Source of the DNA: Stomorhina lunata | Taxonomy: Eukaryota > Arthropoda > Insecta > Diptera > Rhiniidae | NCBI GenBank assembly: GCA_933228675.1 | Contig: OW121744.1 | Span: 98,022,526 to 98,086,525 of the forward strand | Direction of reading: 5' to 3' | Length of the DNA: 64,000 bases | Program-made: the position numbers and the translations under genes | Shown here: piece after piece, positions 11,116 to 23,675 of the stretch | Numbering within the stretch: the first letter of the stretch is position 1 | Layout of the letters: every line of letters begins with the position of its first letter | Notes under the pieces: model-generated | Told to the model about the DNA's origin: nothing | Seen by the model: only the letters and a program-made list of their open reading frames with translations | The model's database searches: none

Positions 11116-14100
11116 GATAAAAAATTTTTCTGAAGAAAAATTTTCAATAAAAAATTTTTTTAAAGAAAAATTTTCGATAAAAAAAATTTTTTCTGAAGAA
11201 AAATTTTCAATAACAAATTTTTTTAAAGAATAATTTTCGATAAAGAAATTTTTCTAAAAAAAAATTTTCGATAAAAAAAATAGAAAAATTTACGACAAAA
11301 AAAATATTTTTCTATAGAAAATATTTCGAAAAAAATTCTATAGGAAATATTTCGATAACAAAATTTTTTTATAAGAAATATTTCCATAACAAAATTTTTC
11401 TATCGAAAAAAATTTCTATAAAAAGAAATTTGCTAAAAAGAATGTCCGATAAAAAAAATTTAATAAAAAAATTTTTCTAAAGAAAATTTATTGATAAAAA
11501 AATTTTTCTATAAAATTTTTGTTTAAGAAAATTTTTCTATAGAATAATTTTTAATAAAAAAATTTCTCTAAAGAATAATTTTTCATAAAAACATTTACTA
11601 AAAAAATGTTTTCGATAAACAAATTTTTCTAAACAAAGTTTTTTAATAAAACAATTTTTAAAAGAAAATTTTTCGATCAAAACATTTTTCAAAAAAAAAT
11701 TCGATTGAAAAATTTTTCTATACAAAATATTTCGATAGTATATTTTTTTATAGATAATATTTCGAAAACAAATTTTTTCTATAAAAAAATTTTTGATAAA
11801 AATATTTTTCTATAAAAAAATTTTTGATAAAAATATTTTTCTATAGAAAAATTTTTTATAAAAATATTTTTCTATAGAAAAATTTTTGATAAAAATATTT
11901 TTCTATAGAAAAATTTTTGATAAAAATATTTTTCTATAGAAAAATTTTTGATAAAAATATTTTTCTATAGAAAAATTTTTGATAAAAATATTTTTCTATA
12001 GAAAAATTTTTGATAAAAAATTTTCTAAAGAAAAAATTTCAATCAAAAAAAAAAATTTATACAAAAGTTTCTATAGAAAAATTATCTATAAAAAATTTAT
12101 CTATCACAAATTTTCGATAAAAAAATTTTTTTATACAAAATATTTCAATAGCAAAATTTTTCTTTAAGAAATATTTCTATAACAGACTTTTTCTATAGAA
12201 AAAAACTTTTTCTAAAGAAAAATTTCCAATAAAAAAATTTTTCTTAAGAATAATTTTCAATAAAAATTTTTTTCTACAGAAAATATTTCGATAAAAAAAA
12301 TTTTTATAGAAAATATTTCGATAAAAAAATTTTTCTATAGAAAATATCTTGATAGCAACATTTTTCTGTAGAAAATATTTTGATAGCAAAATTTTTTATA
12401 GAAAATATTTAGATAACAAAATTTTTCTATAGAAAATATTTCGATAACAAAATTTTTCTGTAGAAATTATTTCATTAAAAAAAAAATTCGTTAAAAAAAT
12501 TTTTCTATAGAAAAATTTTCGTTCAAAAAAATTTTTCTATAGAAGAATTTTCGTTCAAAAAAATTTTTCTATAGAAGAATATTCGTTCAAAAAAATTTTT
12601 CTATAGAAAAATTTTCGTTCAAAAAAATTTTTCTATAGAAAAATTTTCCTTCAACAAAATTTTTCTATAGAAAAATTTTCGTTCAAAAAAATTTTTCTAT
12701 AGAAAAATTTTCGTTCAAAAAAATTTTTCTATAGAAAAATTTTCGTTCAAAAAAATTTTTCTATAGAAAAATTTTCGTTCAAAAAAATTTTTCTATAGAA
12801 AAATTTTCGTTCAAAAAAATTTTTCTATAGAAAAATTTTCGTTCAAAAAAATTTTTCTATAGAAAAATTTTCGTTCAAAAAAATTTTTCTATAGAAAAAT
12901 TTTCGTTCAAAAAAATTTTTCTATAGAAAAATTTTCGTTCAAAAAAATTTTTCTATAGAAAAATTTTCGTTCAAAAAAATTTTTCTATAGAAAAATTTTC
13001 GTTCAAAAAAATTTTTCTATAGAAAAATTTTCGTTCAAAAAAATTTTTCTATAGAAAAATTTTCGTTCAAAAAAATTTTTCTATAGAAAAATTTTCGTTC
13101 AAAAAAAATTTTTCTATAGAAAAATTTTCGTTCAAAAAAATTTTTCTATAGAAAAATTTTCGTTCAAAAAAATTTTTCTATAGAAAAATTTTCGTTCAAA
13201 AAAATTTTTCTATAGAAAAATTTTCGTTCAAAAAAATTTTTCTATAGAAAAATTTTCGTTCAAAAAAATTTTTCTATAGAAAAATTTTCGTTCAAAAAAA
13301 TTTTTCTATAGAAAAATTTTCGTTAAAAAAATTTTTCTATAGAAAAATTTTCGTTAAAAAAATTTTTCTATAGAAAAATTTTCGTTAAAAAAATTTTTCA
13401 ATAGAAAAATTTTCGTTAAAAAAATTTTTCTATAGAAAAATTTTCGTTCAAAAAAATTTTTCTATAGAAAAATTTTCGTTCAAAAAAATTTTTCTATAGA
13501 AAAATTTTCGTTCAAAAAAATTTTTCTATAGAAAAATTTTCGTTAAAAAAAATTTTTCTATAAAAAGAAATATTTTTGTTCAAAAAAATTTTCGTTTTTA
13601 TAGAAAAATTTTCGTTAAAAAAATTTTTCTATAGAAAAATTTTCGTTAAAAAAATTTTTCTATAGAAAAATTTGCGTTAAAAAAATTTTTGTTAAAAAAA
13701 AAATTTCTATAAAAAGAAAAATTTTTGTTCAAAAAAATTTTTCTATAGAAAAATTTTCGTTCAAAAAAATTTTCCTATCGAAAAATTTTCGTTCAAAAAA
13801 ATTTTGGTTCAAAAAAATTTTTCTATAGAAAAATTTTCTTTCAAAAAAATTTTTCCATAGAAAAATTTTCGTTCCAAAAAATTTTGCTGTAGAAAAATTT
13901 TCGTTCAAAAAAATTTTTCTTTAGAAAAATTTTCGTTCAAAAAAATTTTTCTATAGAAAAATCTTCGTTCAAAAACATGTTTCTATAGAAAAATTTTCGT
14001 TCATAAAAATTTTTCTATAGAAAAATTTTCGTTAAAAAATTTTTTCTATAGAAAAATTTTCGTTAAAAAAATTTTTCTATAGAAAAATTTTCGTTAAAAA

Positions 14101-14950
14101 AATTTTTCTATAGAAAAATTTTCGTTAAAAAAATTTTTCTATAGAAAACTTTTCGTTAAAAAAATTTTTCTACAGAAAAATTTTCGTTAAAAAAAATTTT
14201 CTATAAAAACAAAAATTTTTGTTCAAAAAAATTTTTCTATAGAAAAATTTTCGTTCAAAAAAATTTTTCTATAGAAAAATTTGGGTTCAAAAAAATTTTT
14301 CTATAGAAAAATTCTCGTTCAAAAAAAATCTTCTATAGAAAAATTTTCGTTAAAAAAATTTTTCTATAGAAAAATTTTCGTTCAAAAAAATGTTTCTATA
14401 GAAAAATTTTCGTTCAAAAAAATTTTTCTATCGAAAAATTTTCGTTCAAAAAAATTTTTCTATAGAAAAATTTTGGTCCAAAAAAATTTTTCTATAGAAA
14501 AATTTTGGTTCAAAAAAATTTTTCTATAGAAAAATTTTCGTTCAAAAAAATTTTTCTATCGAAAAATTTTCGTTCAAAAAAATTTTTTTATAGAAAAATT
14601 TTCGTTCAAAAAAATTTTTCTATAGAAAAATCTTCGTTCAAAAAAATTTTTCTATAAAAAATTTTCGTTAAACAAATTTTTCTATAAAAAATTTTCGTTA
14701 AAAAAATTTTTCTATAGAAAAATTTTCGTTAAAAGAATTTTTCTATAGAAAAATTTTCGTTCAAAAAAATTTTTCTATAAAAAATTTTCGTTAAAAAAAT
14801 TTTTCTATAGAAAAATTTTCGTTAAAAAAATTTTTCTATAGAAAAATTTTCGTTCAAAAAAATGTTTCTATAGAAAAATTTTCGTTCAAAAAAATTTTTC
14901 TATAGAAAAATTTTCGTTCAATAAAATTTTTCTATAGAAAAATTTTCGTT
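11116..14950 (+). repeat. Minisatellite array B, 32-bp unit with TTTTTCTATAGAAAAA core and CGTTC spacer
   Basis: From about 12500 the array is homogeneous: TTTTTCTATAGAAAAATTTT alternates with CGTTCAAAAAAA, period 32 bp (CTATAG at 12857 and 12889). That makes roughly 75 units, some with a CGTTAAAAAAA variant (13320-13440, 14030-14190). The first 1.4 kb is diverged, with GATAAAAA spacers. The core is a perfect 16-bp palindrome. ORFs in this block are translations of the repeat and are not genes. Confidence 0.93.
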
Positions 14951-15135
14951 CTTATGTGCTGAATATATCTAAATTCACTAATAGTCATAAATAAATATTA
15001 TCTAGGGTTATTTAGTGATTAACTAAAGATATCTTATATGAATAAAATGCCATCTCTAGCACAAATCTAAAATCTAACACTAATTAGCTGACCCTTAAAA
15101 CAAGACAAAAAAATCGATTTATTACCTAATTCACC
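14951..15135 (+). promoter_or_regulatory. Gr-D upstream region
   Basis: This is 185 bp of non-repetitive AT-rich sequence between the end of satellite B and the Gr-D ATG. It does not resemble the Gr-B/Gr-C flanks. Any promoter must lie here or within the satellite; no motif can be called. Confidence 0.35.
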
Positions 15136-16487
15136 ATGAAACGGTCAACACGTTGGATGATTGTCATTGTCTACTTTTCATCACAGCTACTGGGACTACT
15201 GGCCTTTTACTATGACAATCAGACGAGAAAACTGAGAACCAATCGCGCATTATCTCTCTATAGCGGTGCGATAAGTGTGTTAATGTTTTGTTCGGTTCCT
15301 TTACTATTTCGTATACAATGGAAGCCTCGAAACACTAATGGACCCGATATGCATTTTAAAATTTCAGCCCTCATGTGTTTAATACGCATATTAGCAGTGC
15401 TCATCACAATCATTTTAAACTGGCTTAAACGCAAGGAATTCATGAGAACTATAACCCGTTGTCAGTTTCTGCGTCGTAATATTCTACAAAGCTATACCAT
15501 ATCATCAAAAGTCCAAAGATATTATGAGAATTCCATACAAAGAAAATTTTATTGGGGTTTTATATCGAATATTATAATGATGTTGATCTCATATGATATA
15601 TTAGGTGGAATTTTCGATATAGAGTCACCCATGATCATTATAGGCTTGGGTATTCTATGCACTGTTTTGAATGTCATAATGACCCATTACTTCTTTTTAC
15701 TGCTAAATGTCAATACCCTACTGGCGCTCATCAAAGAAGAGGTAAAGCGAATTTTAAATCAATCATCGGAATTATTCAAAATGCAACGCCTTAAACAAAT
15801 AAAAGCGGGTGTTTTGGTAACCTCATGCTGCCGTTTGGCCGATGAATTGGACGATTTAGCGTTTAATCAATATAAATTGCAAAAGCTGGGGGAACGCATC
15901 ATTCACATGTATGAGGCGCAGGGTGCCTGCATAATGTTGACAATTTATATGAATAATATCAGTGTTATCTATATGTTATACATGATACTACAGCATGAGG
16001 AGCTTGCAGAGGGATTGAGTGTGATTGTAGCCCTTGCTATAGTTCTTACCATAACGTTTGTCTCCTATGCCGATTTGCACTTTTTCAATGCAAATATGTT
16101 GCATTTTGATGATTATGTGCGGGAGATAAGGGGATTGCTGAAAAATCGTCAACCCTGGTTGCCAACATTGGACGAGAGGTTTGAGAAAAGTGTGAGTATT
16201 TAAAAAAATTTGATTTAGAGTAAACTTGAAACTCGTTATATAAAGACAAATTTCAGAATTACATGAAAAAAACATGTATGTATATATTTAATATTTATTA
16301 AAAAAAACACTTTTCTTTTATTTTCCAGCTTAAAGACTTTTCCATACAACTGGCAGCCTTTCCCGTACAAATGAAAATATTGGGTTTATTCCGATTTAAT
16401 CGTGTCTTGCAATTTGCCTCCTTAGGTTCAACGATATCAAATGCTATAGTATTAATGCAATACGATTATAAAATAAGCAGAAATTAA
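15136..16487 (+). CDS. Gustatory receptor Gr-D, complete two-exon gene (404 aa)
   Basis: CDS is join(15136..16191, 16329..16487). The protein is a 7tm_7 gustatory receptor, a predicted ligand-gated channel subunit of chemosensory neurons. Exon 1 (352 codons) starts MKRSTRWMIVIVY and carries six hydrophobic segments, ending RFEKS. The donor AGT|GTGAGT (16192) and acceptor TTTTCCAG (16328) bound a 137-bp phase-0 intron, which has an in-frame TAA soon after the donor. Exon 2 begins LKDFSIQLAAFPVQ and contains GLFRFN and the C-terminal TM7 signature region STISNAIVLMQYDYK. The join EKS-LKDFS resembles the ERS-LNEFA join of Drosophila Gr22 proteins as I recall them. Family confidence is high; subfamily (Gr22/Gr93-like) is a guess and the ligand is unknown. 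A foldback copy starts only about 65 bp after the stop. Confidence 0.92.
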
Positions 16488-16552
16488 TAAGAAAGAAATC
16501 GGAAAATTATGGACTTAAAGTAACTATGATATAGAGAAATATAATTTCATCA

Positions 16553-17012
16553 AAAAATAACAAAATTGTCGGCATGTAAATATAATTCAAAGAGAAAATG
16601 TATTCGCATTTGATCCCAATCTGTTACATTTATTTATTAATATAACAGACAAATTTATTGATAAAAAGCCATAATTACGGAGAAACAAAAATTCGCAGAC
16701 GGGTTTCGATGGTTAGCTGGGCCATCTGTTCAGAAGGAATATCCCCACTTTTAGACAGATCAAAAATCTCGCATTATAACTTATTTTACAAACAAAATCT
16801 TTACGAATTATGTTTATAAACCATAAGTAAAAGCTCAGATCGACGGAACAGAACACAAAGATTTTTCAGTTTTTATCTTCCTTCACTTCCCACATTCTTG
16901 CTGCAGCAGTTGGCTACTATGTGTAGACTGCTAAGCTTTTACTTATAGATTATAAACATAATTCTTAAAGATTATGTTTGTAAAATAAGTAATAATGCGA
17001 AGTTTTCGATCT
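16553..17012. mobile_element. Foldback element, older copy (FB-3)
   Basis: The left terminus AAAAAATAACAAAATTGTCGG is followed by ATGTAAATATAATTC, a diverged left arm (TGATCCCAATCTGTTAC, GGTTTCGATGG), and a loop that is well conserved with FB-1 ('CCTTCACTTCCCACATTC', 16890-16910). A partial right arm stops at CGATCTGTTATTC. The arms differ from each other much more than in FB-1, so this copy is older. Satellite C begins about 150 bp further on. Confidence 0.75.
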
Positions 17013-17159
17013 GTTATTCTTATAATATTTAGAAGCAAAAAAAAAAAAACTAATCAAAGCTTTTTATACATTAGAAAAAAATTAAAAAAGTGTTATGGTC
17101 GGTTTAAAACCCTTAAAAACAATGGACGAATATCAAACATTTATCAGCAAATTTAAAGT

Positions 17160-20100
17160 TTCTATGGAAATTTTTTCGCTATTAAAATTTCTCTATAAAA
17201 CATTGTTTGCTATTAAAGTTTTTTCAATATTCAATGTATTAAAATGTTTCTGTAGAAAATTTTTTGCATTAAAAATTTTCTAGAAAAATTTTTTTGTATT
17301 AATATTTCTTTATAGAAAATTTTTTGTAACAAAATTTAAAAAAAATTTTTCCATAGAAAATTTTTTGTATTATAATTTTTCTATAGAAAATTTTTCGTCA
17401 TAAAATTCTTCTATAGAAATTTTTTGTATAAAATTTTTCCATAGGAAATTTTTCTTAAAAATAACACATTTTTCTTTAAGAAATGTTTCTATAGAAAATT
17501 GTTTGTATTAAAATTTTTCTATAGAAAATTTTTCGTATTCAAATTCTTCTATAGAAAATTTTTCGTGTTAAAATCCTTCTATAGAAAATTTTTCATAATA
17601 AAATTTTTCTATAGGAAATTTTTCGTATTAAAATTTTTCTATAGAAAATTTTTCGTATTAAAATTTTTCTATAGAAAATTTTTCGTATTAAAATTTTTCT
17701 ATAGAAAATTTTTCGTATTAAAATTTTTTTATAGAAAATTTTTCGTTTTAAAATTTTTCTATAGAAAATTTTTCGTATTTAAATCTTTCTATAGAAAATT
17801 TTTCGTTTTAAAATTTTTCTATAGAAAATTTTTCGTATTAAAATTTTTCTATAGAAATTTTTCGTATTAAAATTTTTCTATAGAAAATTTTTTGTATTAA
17901 AATTTTTCTATAGAAAATTTTTCGTATTAAAATTTTTCTATAGAAAATTTTTCGTATTAAAATTTTTCTATAGAAATTTTTCGTATTAAAATTTTTCTAT
18001 AGAAATTTTTCGTATTAAAATTTTTCTATAGAAAATTTTTTGTATAAAAATTTTTCTATAGAAAATTTTTCGTATTAAAATTTTTCTATAGAAAATTTTT
18101 TGTATTAAAATTTTTCTATAGAAAATTTTTCGTGTTAAAATTTTTCTATAGAAAATTTTTTATTTTAAAATTTTAATATAGAAAATTTTTCCATTAATAT
18201 TTTTCTATTAATATTTTTCGTATTAAAATTTTTCTATAGAAAATTTTTCGTTTAAAAATGTTTCTATAGAAAATTTTCGTATTTAATTTTTTATATAGAA
18301 ACTTTTTCGTATTAAAATTTTTCTATAGAAAATTGTTTGTATTAATATTTTTCGTATTGAAATTTTTCTATAGAAAATTTTTCATATTAAAATTTTTCCA
18401 TATAATATTTTTCATATTAAATTTTTTCTATAGAAAATTTTTCGTATTAAAATTTTTCTATAGAAAATTTTTCGTATTAAAACTGTTATATAAAAAATTT
18501 TACGTATTAAAATATTTCTACAGAAAATATTTCGTATTAAAATATTCTTATAGAATAATTTTCCTATAGAAAAAACTATTGTATATTAAAACTTTTCTAT
18601 AGAATAATAAAATTTTTCGTATTAAAATGTTTCTATAGAAAATTTTTTTGTATTAAAATGTTAGTATTAATATTTTTCTATCTTTCGAACTAAAATTTTT
18701 CTGTAGAAAACTTTTCTATTGAAAATTTTTCATATTAAAATGTTTCTGTAGAAAATTTACGTATTAACATTTTTCTATAGAAATTTTTTGTTTTAAATTT
18801 TTTTTTAGAAAATTTTTCATATTAAAATTTGTCTATAGAAAATTTTTCATATTAAAATTTTTCTATAGAAAATTTTTCCTATTAAAATTTTTCTATTAAA
18901 AATTTTTCATATTAAAATTTGTCTATAGCAAATTTTTCGTATTAAAACTTTTCTATAGAAATTTTTTCAGTATTAAAATTTTTCTATAGAAAATTTTTCG
19001 TATTTAAATTTTTCTATAGAAAATTTTTCGTATTAAAATTTTTTTATAGAAAATTTTTTATATTAATATTTTTCGTATTAAATTTTTTTTGTGGAAAATT
19101 TTTCGTATTAAAATTTTTTTTATAAAATTTTTTATATTAAAATTTTTCTATATTTTAAAATTTTTTGTATTTTTTGTATCAAAATTTTTCTTTAGAAATT
19201 TTTCATACTAAAATTTTTCTATAGAAAATTTTTCCTATTAAAATTTTTCCATACAAAATTTTTCATATTAAATCTTTTCTATAGAAAATTTTCCGTATAA
19301 AAATTTTTCTATAGAAAATTTTTCATATTAAAATTTTTCTATAGAAAATTTTTCGTATTAAAATTTTTCTATAGAAAATTTTTCGTATTAAAATTTTTCT
19401 ATAGAAAATTTTTCGTATTAAAATTTTTCTATAGAAAATTTTTCGTATTAAAATTTTTCTATAGAAAATTTTTCGTATTAAAATTTTTCTACAGAAAATT
19501 TTTCGTTTTAAAATTTTTCTATAGAAAATTTTTCGTATTAAAATTTTTCTATAGAAATTTTTCGTATTAAAATTTTTCTATAGAAATTTTTCGTATTAAA
19601 ATTTTTCTATAGAAAATTTTTCGTATTAAAATTTGTCTATAGAAAATTTTTCGTATTAAAATTTTTCTATAGAAAATTTTTTGTATTAATATTTTTCGTA
19701 TTAAAATTTTTCTATAGAAAATTTTTCGTATTAAAATTTTTCTATAGAAAATTTTTCGTATTAAAATTTTTCTATAGAACATTTTTCGTATTAAAATTTT
19801 TCTACAGAAAATTTTTCGTTTTAAAATTTTTCTATAGAAAATTTTTCGTATTAAAATTTTTCTATAGAAATTTTTCGTATTAAAATTTTTCTATAGAAAT
19901 TTTTCGTATTAAAATTTTTCTATAGAAAATTTTTCGTATTAAAATTTCTCTATAGAAAATTTTTCGTATTAAAATTTTTCTATAGAAAATTTTTTGTATT
20001 AATATTTTTCGTATTAAAATTTTTCTATAGAAAATTTTTCATATTAAAATTTTTCCATATAAAATTTTTCATATTAAATTTTTTCTATAGAAATTTTTTC

Positions 20101-21990
20101 GTATTAAAATTTTTCTCTAGAAAATTTTTCGGTATTAAAATTTTTTTTACAAAAAAATTTTTCCTATTAAAATTTTTCTACAGAAAATATTTCGTATTAA
20201 AATTTTCTTATAGAATAATGTTGGTATTATAATTTTCCTATAGAAAATTTTTCGTATTAAAATTTTCCTATAGAAACTTTTTATATTAAAACTTTTCTAT
20301 AGAAAATTTTTCGCAATAAATTTTTTCGTATTAAAATGTTTCTATAGAAATTTTTTTTGTATTAAAATGTTAGTATTAATATTTTTCTATCTTTCGAACT
20401 AAAATTTTTCTGTAGAAAACTTTTCTATTGATAATTTTTCATATTAAAATGTTTCTGTAAAAAATTTACGTATTAACATTTTTATATAGAAATTTTTTGT
20501 TTTAAAATTTTTTTTAGAAAATTTTTCATATAAAAATTTGTCTAAAGAAAATTTTTTATATTAAAATTTTTCTATAGAAAAATTAAAAAATTAAAAAAAA
20601 TTAAAATTTTTCTAAGAAAATTTTTCCTATTAAAATTTTTCTATTAAAAATTTTTCATATTAAAATTTGTCTATAGCAAATTTTTCGTATTAAAACTTTT
20701 CTATAGAAATTTTTTCAGTATTAAAATTTTTCTATAGAAAATTTTTCGTATTTAAATTTTTCTATAGAAAATTTTTTGTATTAATATTTTTCGTATTAAA
20801 ATTTTTTTTGTGGAAAATTTTTCGTTTGAAATTTTTTTTTATAAAATTTTTTATATTAAAATTTTTCTATAGAAAATTTTTGTATTCAAATTTCTCAAAT
20901 TTTTCTTTAGAAATTTTTCATACTAAAATTTTTCTATAGAAAATTTTTCCTATTAAAATTTTTCCATACAAAATTTTTCATGTTAAATCTTTTCTATAGA
21001 AAATTTTTCCTATTAAAACTTTTATATAGAAAATTTTCCGTATTAAAATTTTTCTACAGAAAATATTTAGTATTAAAATTTTTCTACAGAAAATATTTCG
21101 TATTATAATTTTCCTATAGAAAATTTTTCGTATTAACATTTTTCTATAGAAAATTTTTGTATTAAAATTTTTCTATAGAAAATTTTTCGTATTAAAATTT
21201 TTCTATAGAAAATTTTTCGTATTAAAATTTTTCTATAGAAAATTTTTCGTATTAAAATTTTTCTATAGAAAATTTTTCATATTAAAATTTTTCTATAGAA
21301 AATTTTTCGAATTAAAATTTTTCTATAGAAAATTTTTTGTATTAATATTTTTCGTATTAAAATTTTTCTATAGAAAATTTTTCATATTAAAATTTTTCCA
21401 TATAAAATTTTTCATATTAGAAAAATTTTTCATATTAGAATAGGATAATTTTCTTATAGAAAATATTATTATATATTAAAACTTTTCTATAGAAAATTTT
21501 TCGCAATAAAATTTTTCGTATTAAAATGTTTCTATAGAAAATTTTTTTGTATTAAAATGTTAGTATTAATATTTTTCTATCTTTCGAACTAAAATTTTTC
21601 TGTAGAAAACTTTTCTATTGAAAATTTTTGATATTAAAATGTTTCTGTAGAAAATTTACGTATTAACATTTTTCTATAGAAATTTTTTGTTTTAAAATTT
21701 TTTTTTAGAAAATTTTTCATATTAAAATTTGTCTACAGAAAATTTTTCATATTAAAATTTTTCTATAGAAAATTTTTCCTATTCAAATTTTTCTATTCAA
21801 AATTTTTCATATTAAAATTTGTCTATAGCAAATTTTTCGTATTAAAACTTTTCTATAGAAATTTTTTCTGTATTAAAATTTTTCTATAGAACATTTTTTG
21901 TATTAATATTTTTTTACAGGAAATTTTTTATATTAAATCATTTCTATCGAAAATTTTTCATATTATAAATTTTTTGTAGAAAACTATTCG
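17160..21990 (+). repeat. Minisatellite array C, 30-bp unit with CTATAG core and CGTATTAAAA spacer
   Basis: The dominant unit is AAAATTTTTCTATAGAAAAT plus TTTTCGTATT, 30 bp, about 160 copies by length. Variants change the spacer (CATATTA, TGTATTA, CGTTTTA) and some units are 29 bp. Larger blocks repeat too: the group containing 'CTATCTTTCGAACTAAAATT' appears near 18680, 20385 and 21580, showing kilobase-scale higher-order duplication. Because 30 is divisible by three, open frames with a 10-residue FFYRKFFVLK-type repeat arise; these are artefacts. Confidence 0.93.
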
Positions 21991-22257
21991 CCAGCTCAAT
22001 CGCGGAGGGTTAAAGGTGGGGGTCAGGCGAATATTTGTAAGTGTTATAAACATCAGCACCAAACACAATATACTCGTACCTTTTCCGCCTATAGTGATGA
22101 GGGGTATACAAAGTAATAAATATTTATCTTAAACTAATCAATCAGTAATTAACTCCAAATCATTACCAAGACACAAAAACCAAACAGCCAGTCATCATAT
22201 GTAGGTCCAAGAATTATTGGAATTTTCCACAAATCAACAAACAGTTACAAGTCAATA
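21991..22257 (+). promoter_or_regulatory. Gr-E upstream region, partly dispersed repeat
   Basis: Bases 22000-22110 hold a fragment of dispersed repeat ('ACCTTTTCCGCCTATAGTG', similar to 8925 and inverted at 26150). The last 140 bp before the ATG look unique and AT-rich. No clear core promoter element is callable. Confidence 0.35.
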
Positions 22258-23652
22258 ATGAAACGCTCAACATATTTGATGATAACTTTCGTCTATTACA
22301 TCTCCCAGGTCTTTGGGCTAGTGGCCTTCACCTATAACTACGAAACGGGAACATTAAAAACCAATATCTTCGTTACCTTATATAGTTTCGCGATGACCCT
22401 GCTTATGTTTAGCAGTTTGTTTCTTATACCTCGAGTACAATGGAAACCCCGTAACGGCAATGGACCCCAACTGCACTACAAAATCACGGCTCTAATGTGT
22501 TTATTTCGCATGGCAACAGTACTAATAACGGTGGCTGTAAGCTGGTATAGAAAACGAGATATTATGAAATTTATAAGAGATTTTCAAAAAATAAGAGATA
22601 CCTTTTCAAATAAATTTACCATGTCCGCAAAAGTGCAAAAGTATTTCGAGAGATCTATAGAAAAAAAATTCTATTGGGGATTTGCTTCAAATTTGGTATC
22701 ATTTTTCAGTTTTTATGATGTTTTAAAGGGTATCTTTGATCTCGAATCGAATTGGATTGTAACCGGTTTAGGTACCTTGGCCACGGTTTTGAATATATTG
22801 ATGGCCCACTACTTTTTTGGCTTATTAAATATTAATGTTTTATTGGCTGTTCTAGAGGAGGAGGTGACGAAAGTTTTACATACCGCCTCTGTTGTGTTCA
22901 AACTGCAACATTTAAAGCAAATCAAACAGGGCAAGTTCATAACGATCTGCTGTCAACTGGCCGATGAAATAGACGATTTGGCTGAGAAACAAAAGCGTTT
23001 GCAAGCATTTGGTGAGCGTATCAGTCAAATGTTTGGTCTACAGGGGGCCTGTTGTATGCTTATGATCTATATGGGTAATATTAATGTTATATATATGTCA
23101 TATATACTCATGCAGAATGAGGAATTGTCTCAAGACTTTGGTCCTTTGATAGTTCTAATAGCTTTACCCATTACCTTGATAAGCTATTATATGGATTTAC
23201 AAATATTTGTAGAAAATATGCTGGATCTGGTAAAGTATGTGGAAAATATGTCAGAATTATTAAAAAATTGTCAACCTTGCCTGCCAACATTAGATGAAAG
23301 GTTTGAGAAAAGTGTAAGTAAACAAATAGTTTCAATTTTGTTTCAATCATCACCAAAACCTTCATTTTTTTCTTCTCTAAATGTCGAAAATGTTATATCA
23401 TGCACTCGATTACTTAATGACAAAAGTATTTTAGCAAATCATCATTTCAGTTTAATTTTAACTAACACTTTTCTTTTCTTCTTTTCTTTCCAGCTAAAAG
23501 ACTTTTCCATACAATTGGCCTTATTTCCGTTACAAATGAAATTGTTGGGTCTATTTCAATTCAATCGTTCCATGACATTTGTTACCTTTGGCTCCACCAT
23601 ATCAAATGCTATAGTTTTAATACAATACGATTATAAATATAATAAAAACTAA
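22258..23652 (+). CDS. Gustatory receptor Gr-E, two-exon gene (404 aa) with a stop-free intron
   Basis: CDS is join(22258..23313, 23494..23652). Exon 1 has 352 codons like Gr-B and Gr-D; it starts MKRSTYLMITFVYYISQVFG and ends RFEKS. The donor AGT|GTAAGT and acceptor TTTCTTTCCAG flank a phase-0 intron of 180 bp that contains no in-frame stop, so the whole span reads as one 464-residue frame. Exon 2 reads LKDFSIQLALFPLQ...GLFQFN...STISNAIVLIQYDYK, closely matching Gr-D exon 2. Splicing gives 404 residues, identical in length to Gr-D, and removes a 60-residue insert rich in Ser, Phe and Leu that lacks family similarity. A poly(A) signal AATAAA lies at 23670-23675, 18 bp after the stop. Role: predicted taste receptor; ligand unknown. 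Confidence 0.92.
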   Translation: MKRSTYLMITFVYYISQVFGLVAFTYNYETGTLKTNIFVTLYSFAMTLLMFSSLFLIPRVQWKPRNGNGPQLHYKITALMCLFRMATVLITVAVSWYRKRDIMKFIRDFQKIRDTFSNKFTMSAKVQKYFERSIEKKFYWGFASNLVSFFSFYDVLKGIFDLESNWIVTGLGTLATVLNILMAHYFFGLLNINVLLAVLEEEVTKVLHTASVVFKLQHLKQIKQGKFITICCQLADEIDDLAEKQKRLQAFGERISQMFGLQGACCMLMIYMGNINVIYMSYILMQNEELSQDFGPLIVLIALPITLISYYMDLQIFVENMLDLVKYVENMSELLKNCQPCLPTLDERFEKSVSKQIVSILFQSSPKPSFFSSLNVENVISCTRLLNDKSILANHHFSLILTNTFLFFFSFQLKDFSIQLALFPLQMKLLGLFQFNRSMTFVTFGSTISNAIVLIQYDYKYNKN

Positions 23653-23669
23653 AAAAATACATATGTAAG

Positions 23670-23675
23670 AATAAA
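23670..23675 (+). terminator. Poly(A) signal of Gr-E
   Basis: A canonical AATAAA 18 bp after the Gr-E stop codon. A second candidate, AAATAAATTAAA, lies near 23727-23738. Confidence 0.55.

Noticed and set aside
17499..17870. Repeat proteins with FFYRKFFVLK-type 10-residue units (also 14281-14529, 18333-18569, 19567-19782, 37183-37428, 57840-58046)
   Set aside because: They follow directly from 30-32 bp satellite units; frames break wherever unit length changes.
22258..23652. Gr-E as a single-exon 464-residue protein
   Set aside because: Strong splice sites at 23314 and 23493 and the exact match in length and sequence of the spliced form to Gr-D favour an intron.
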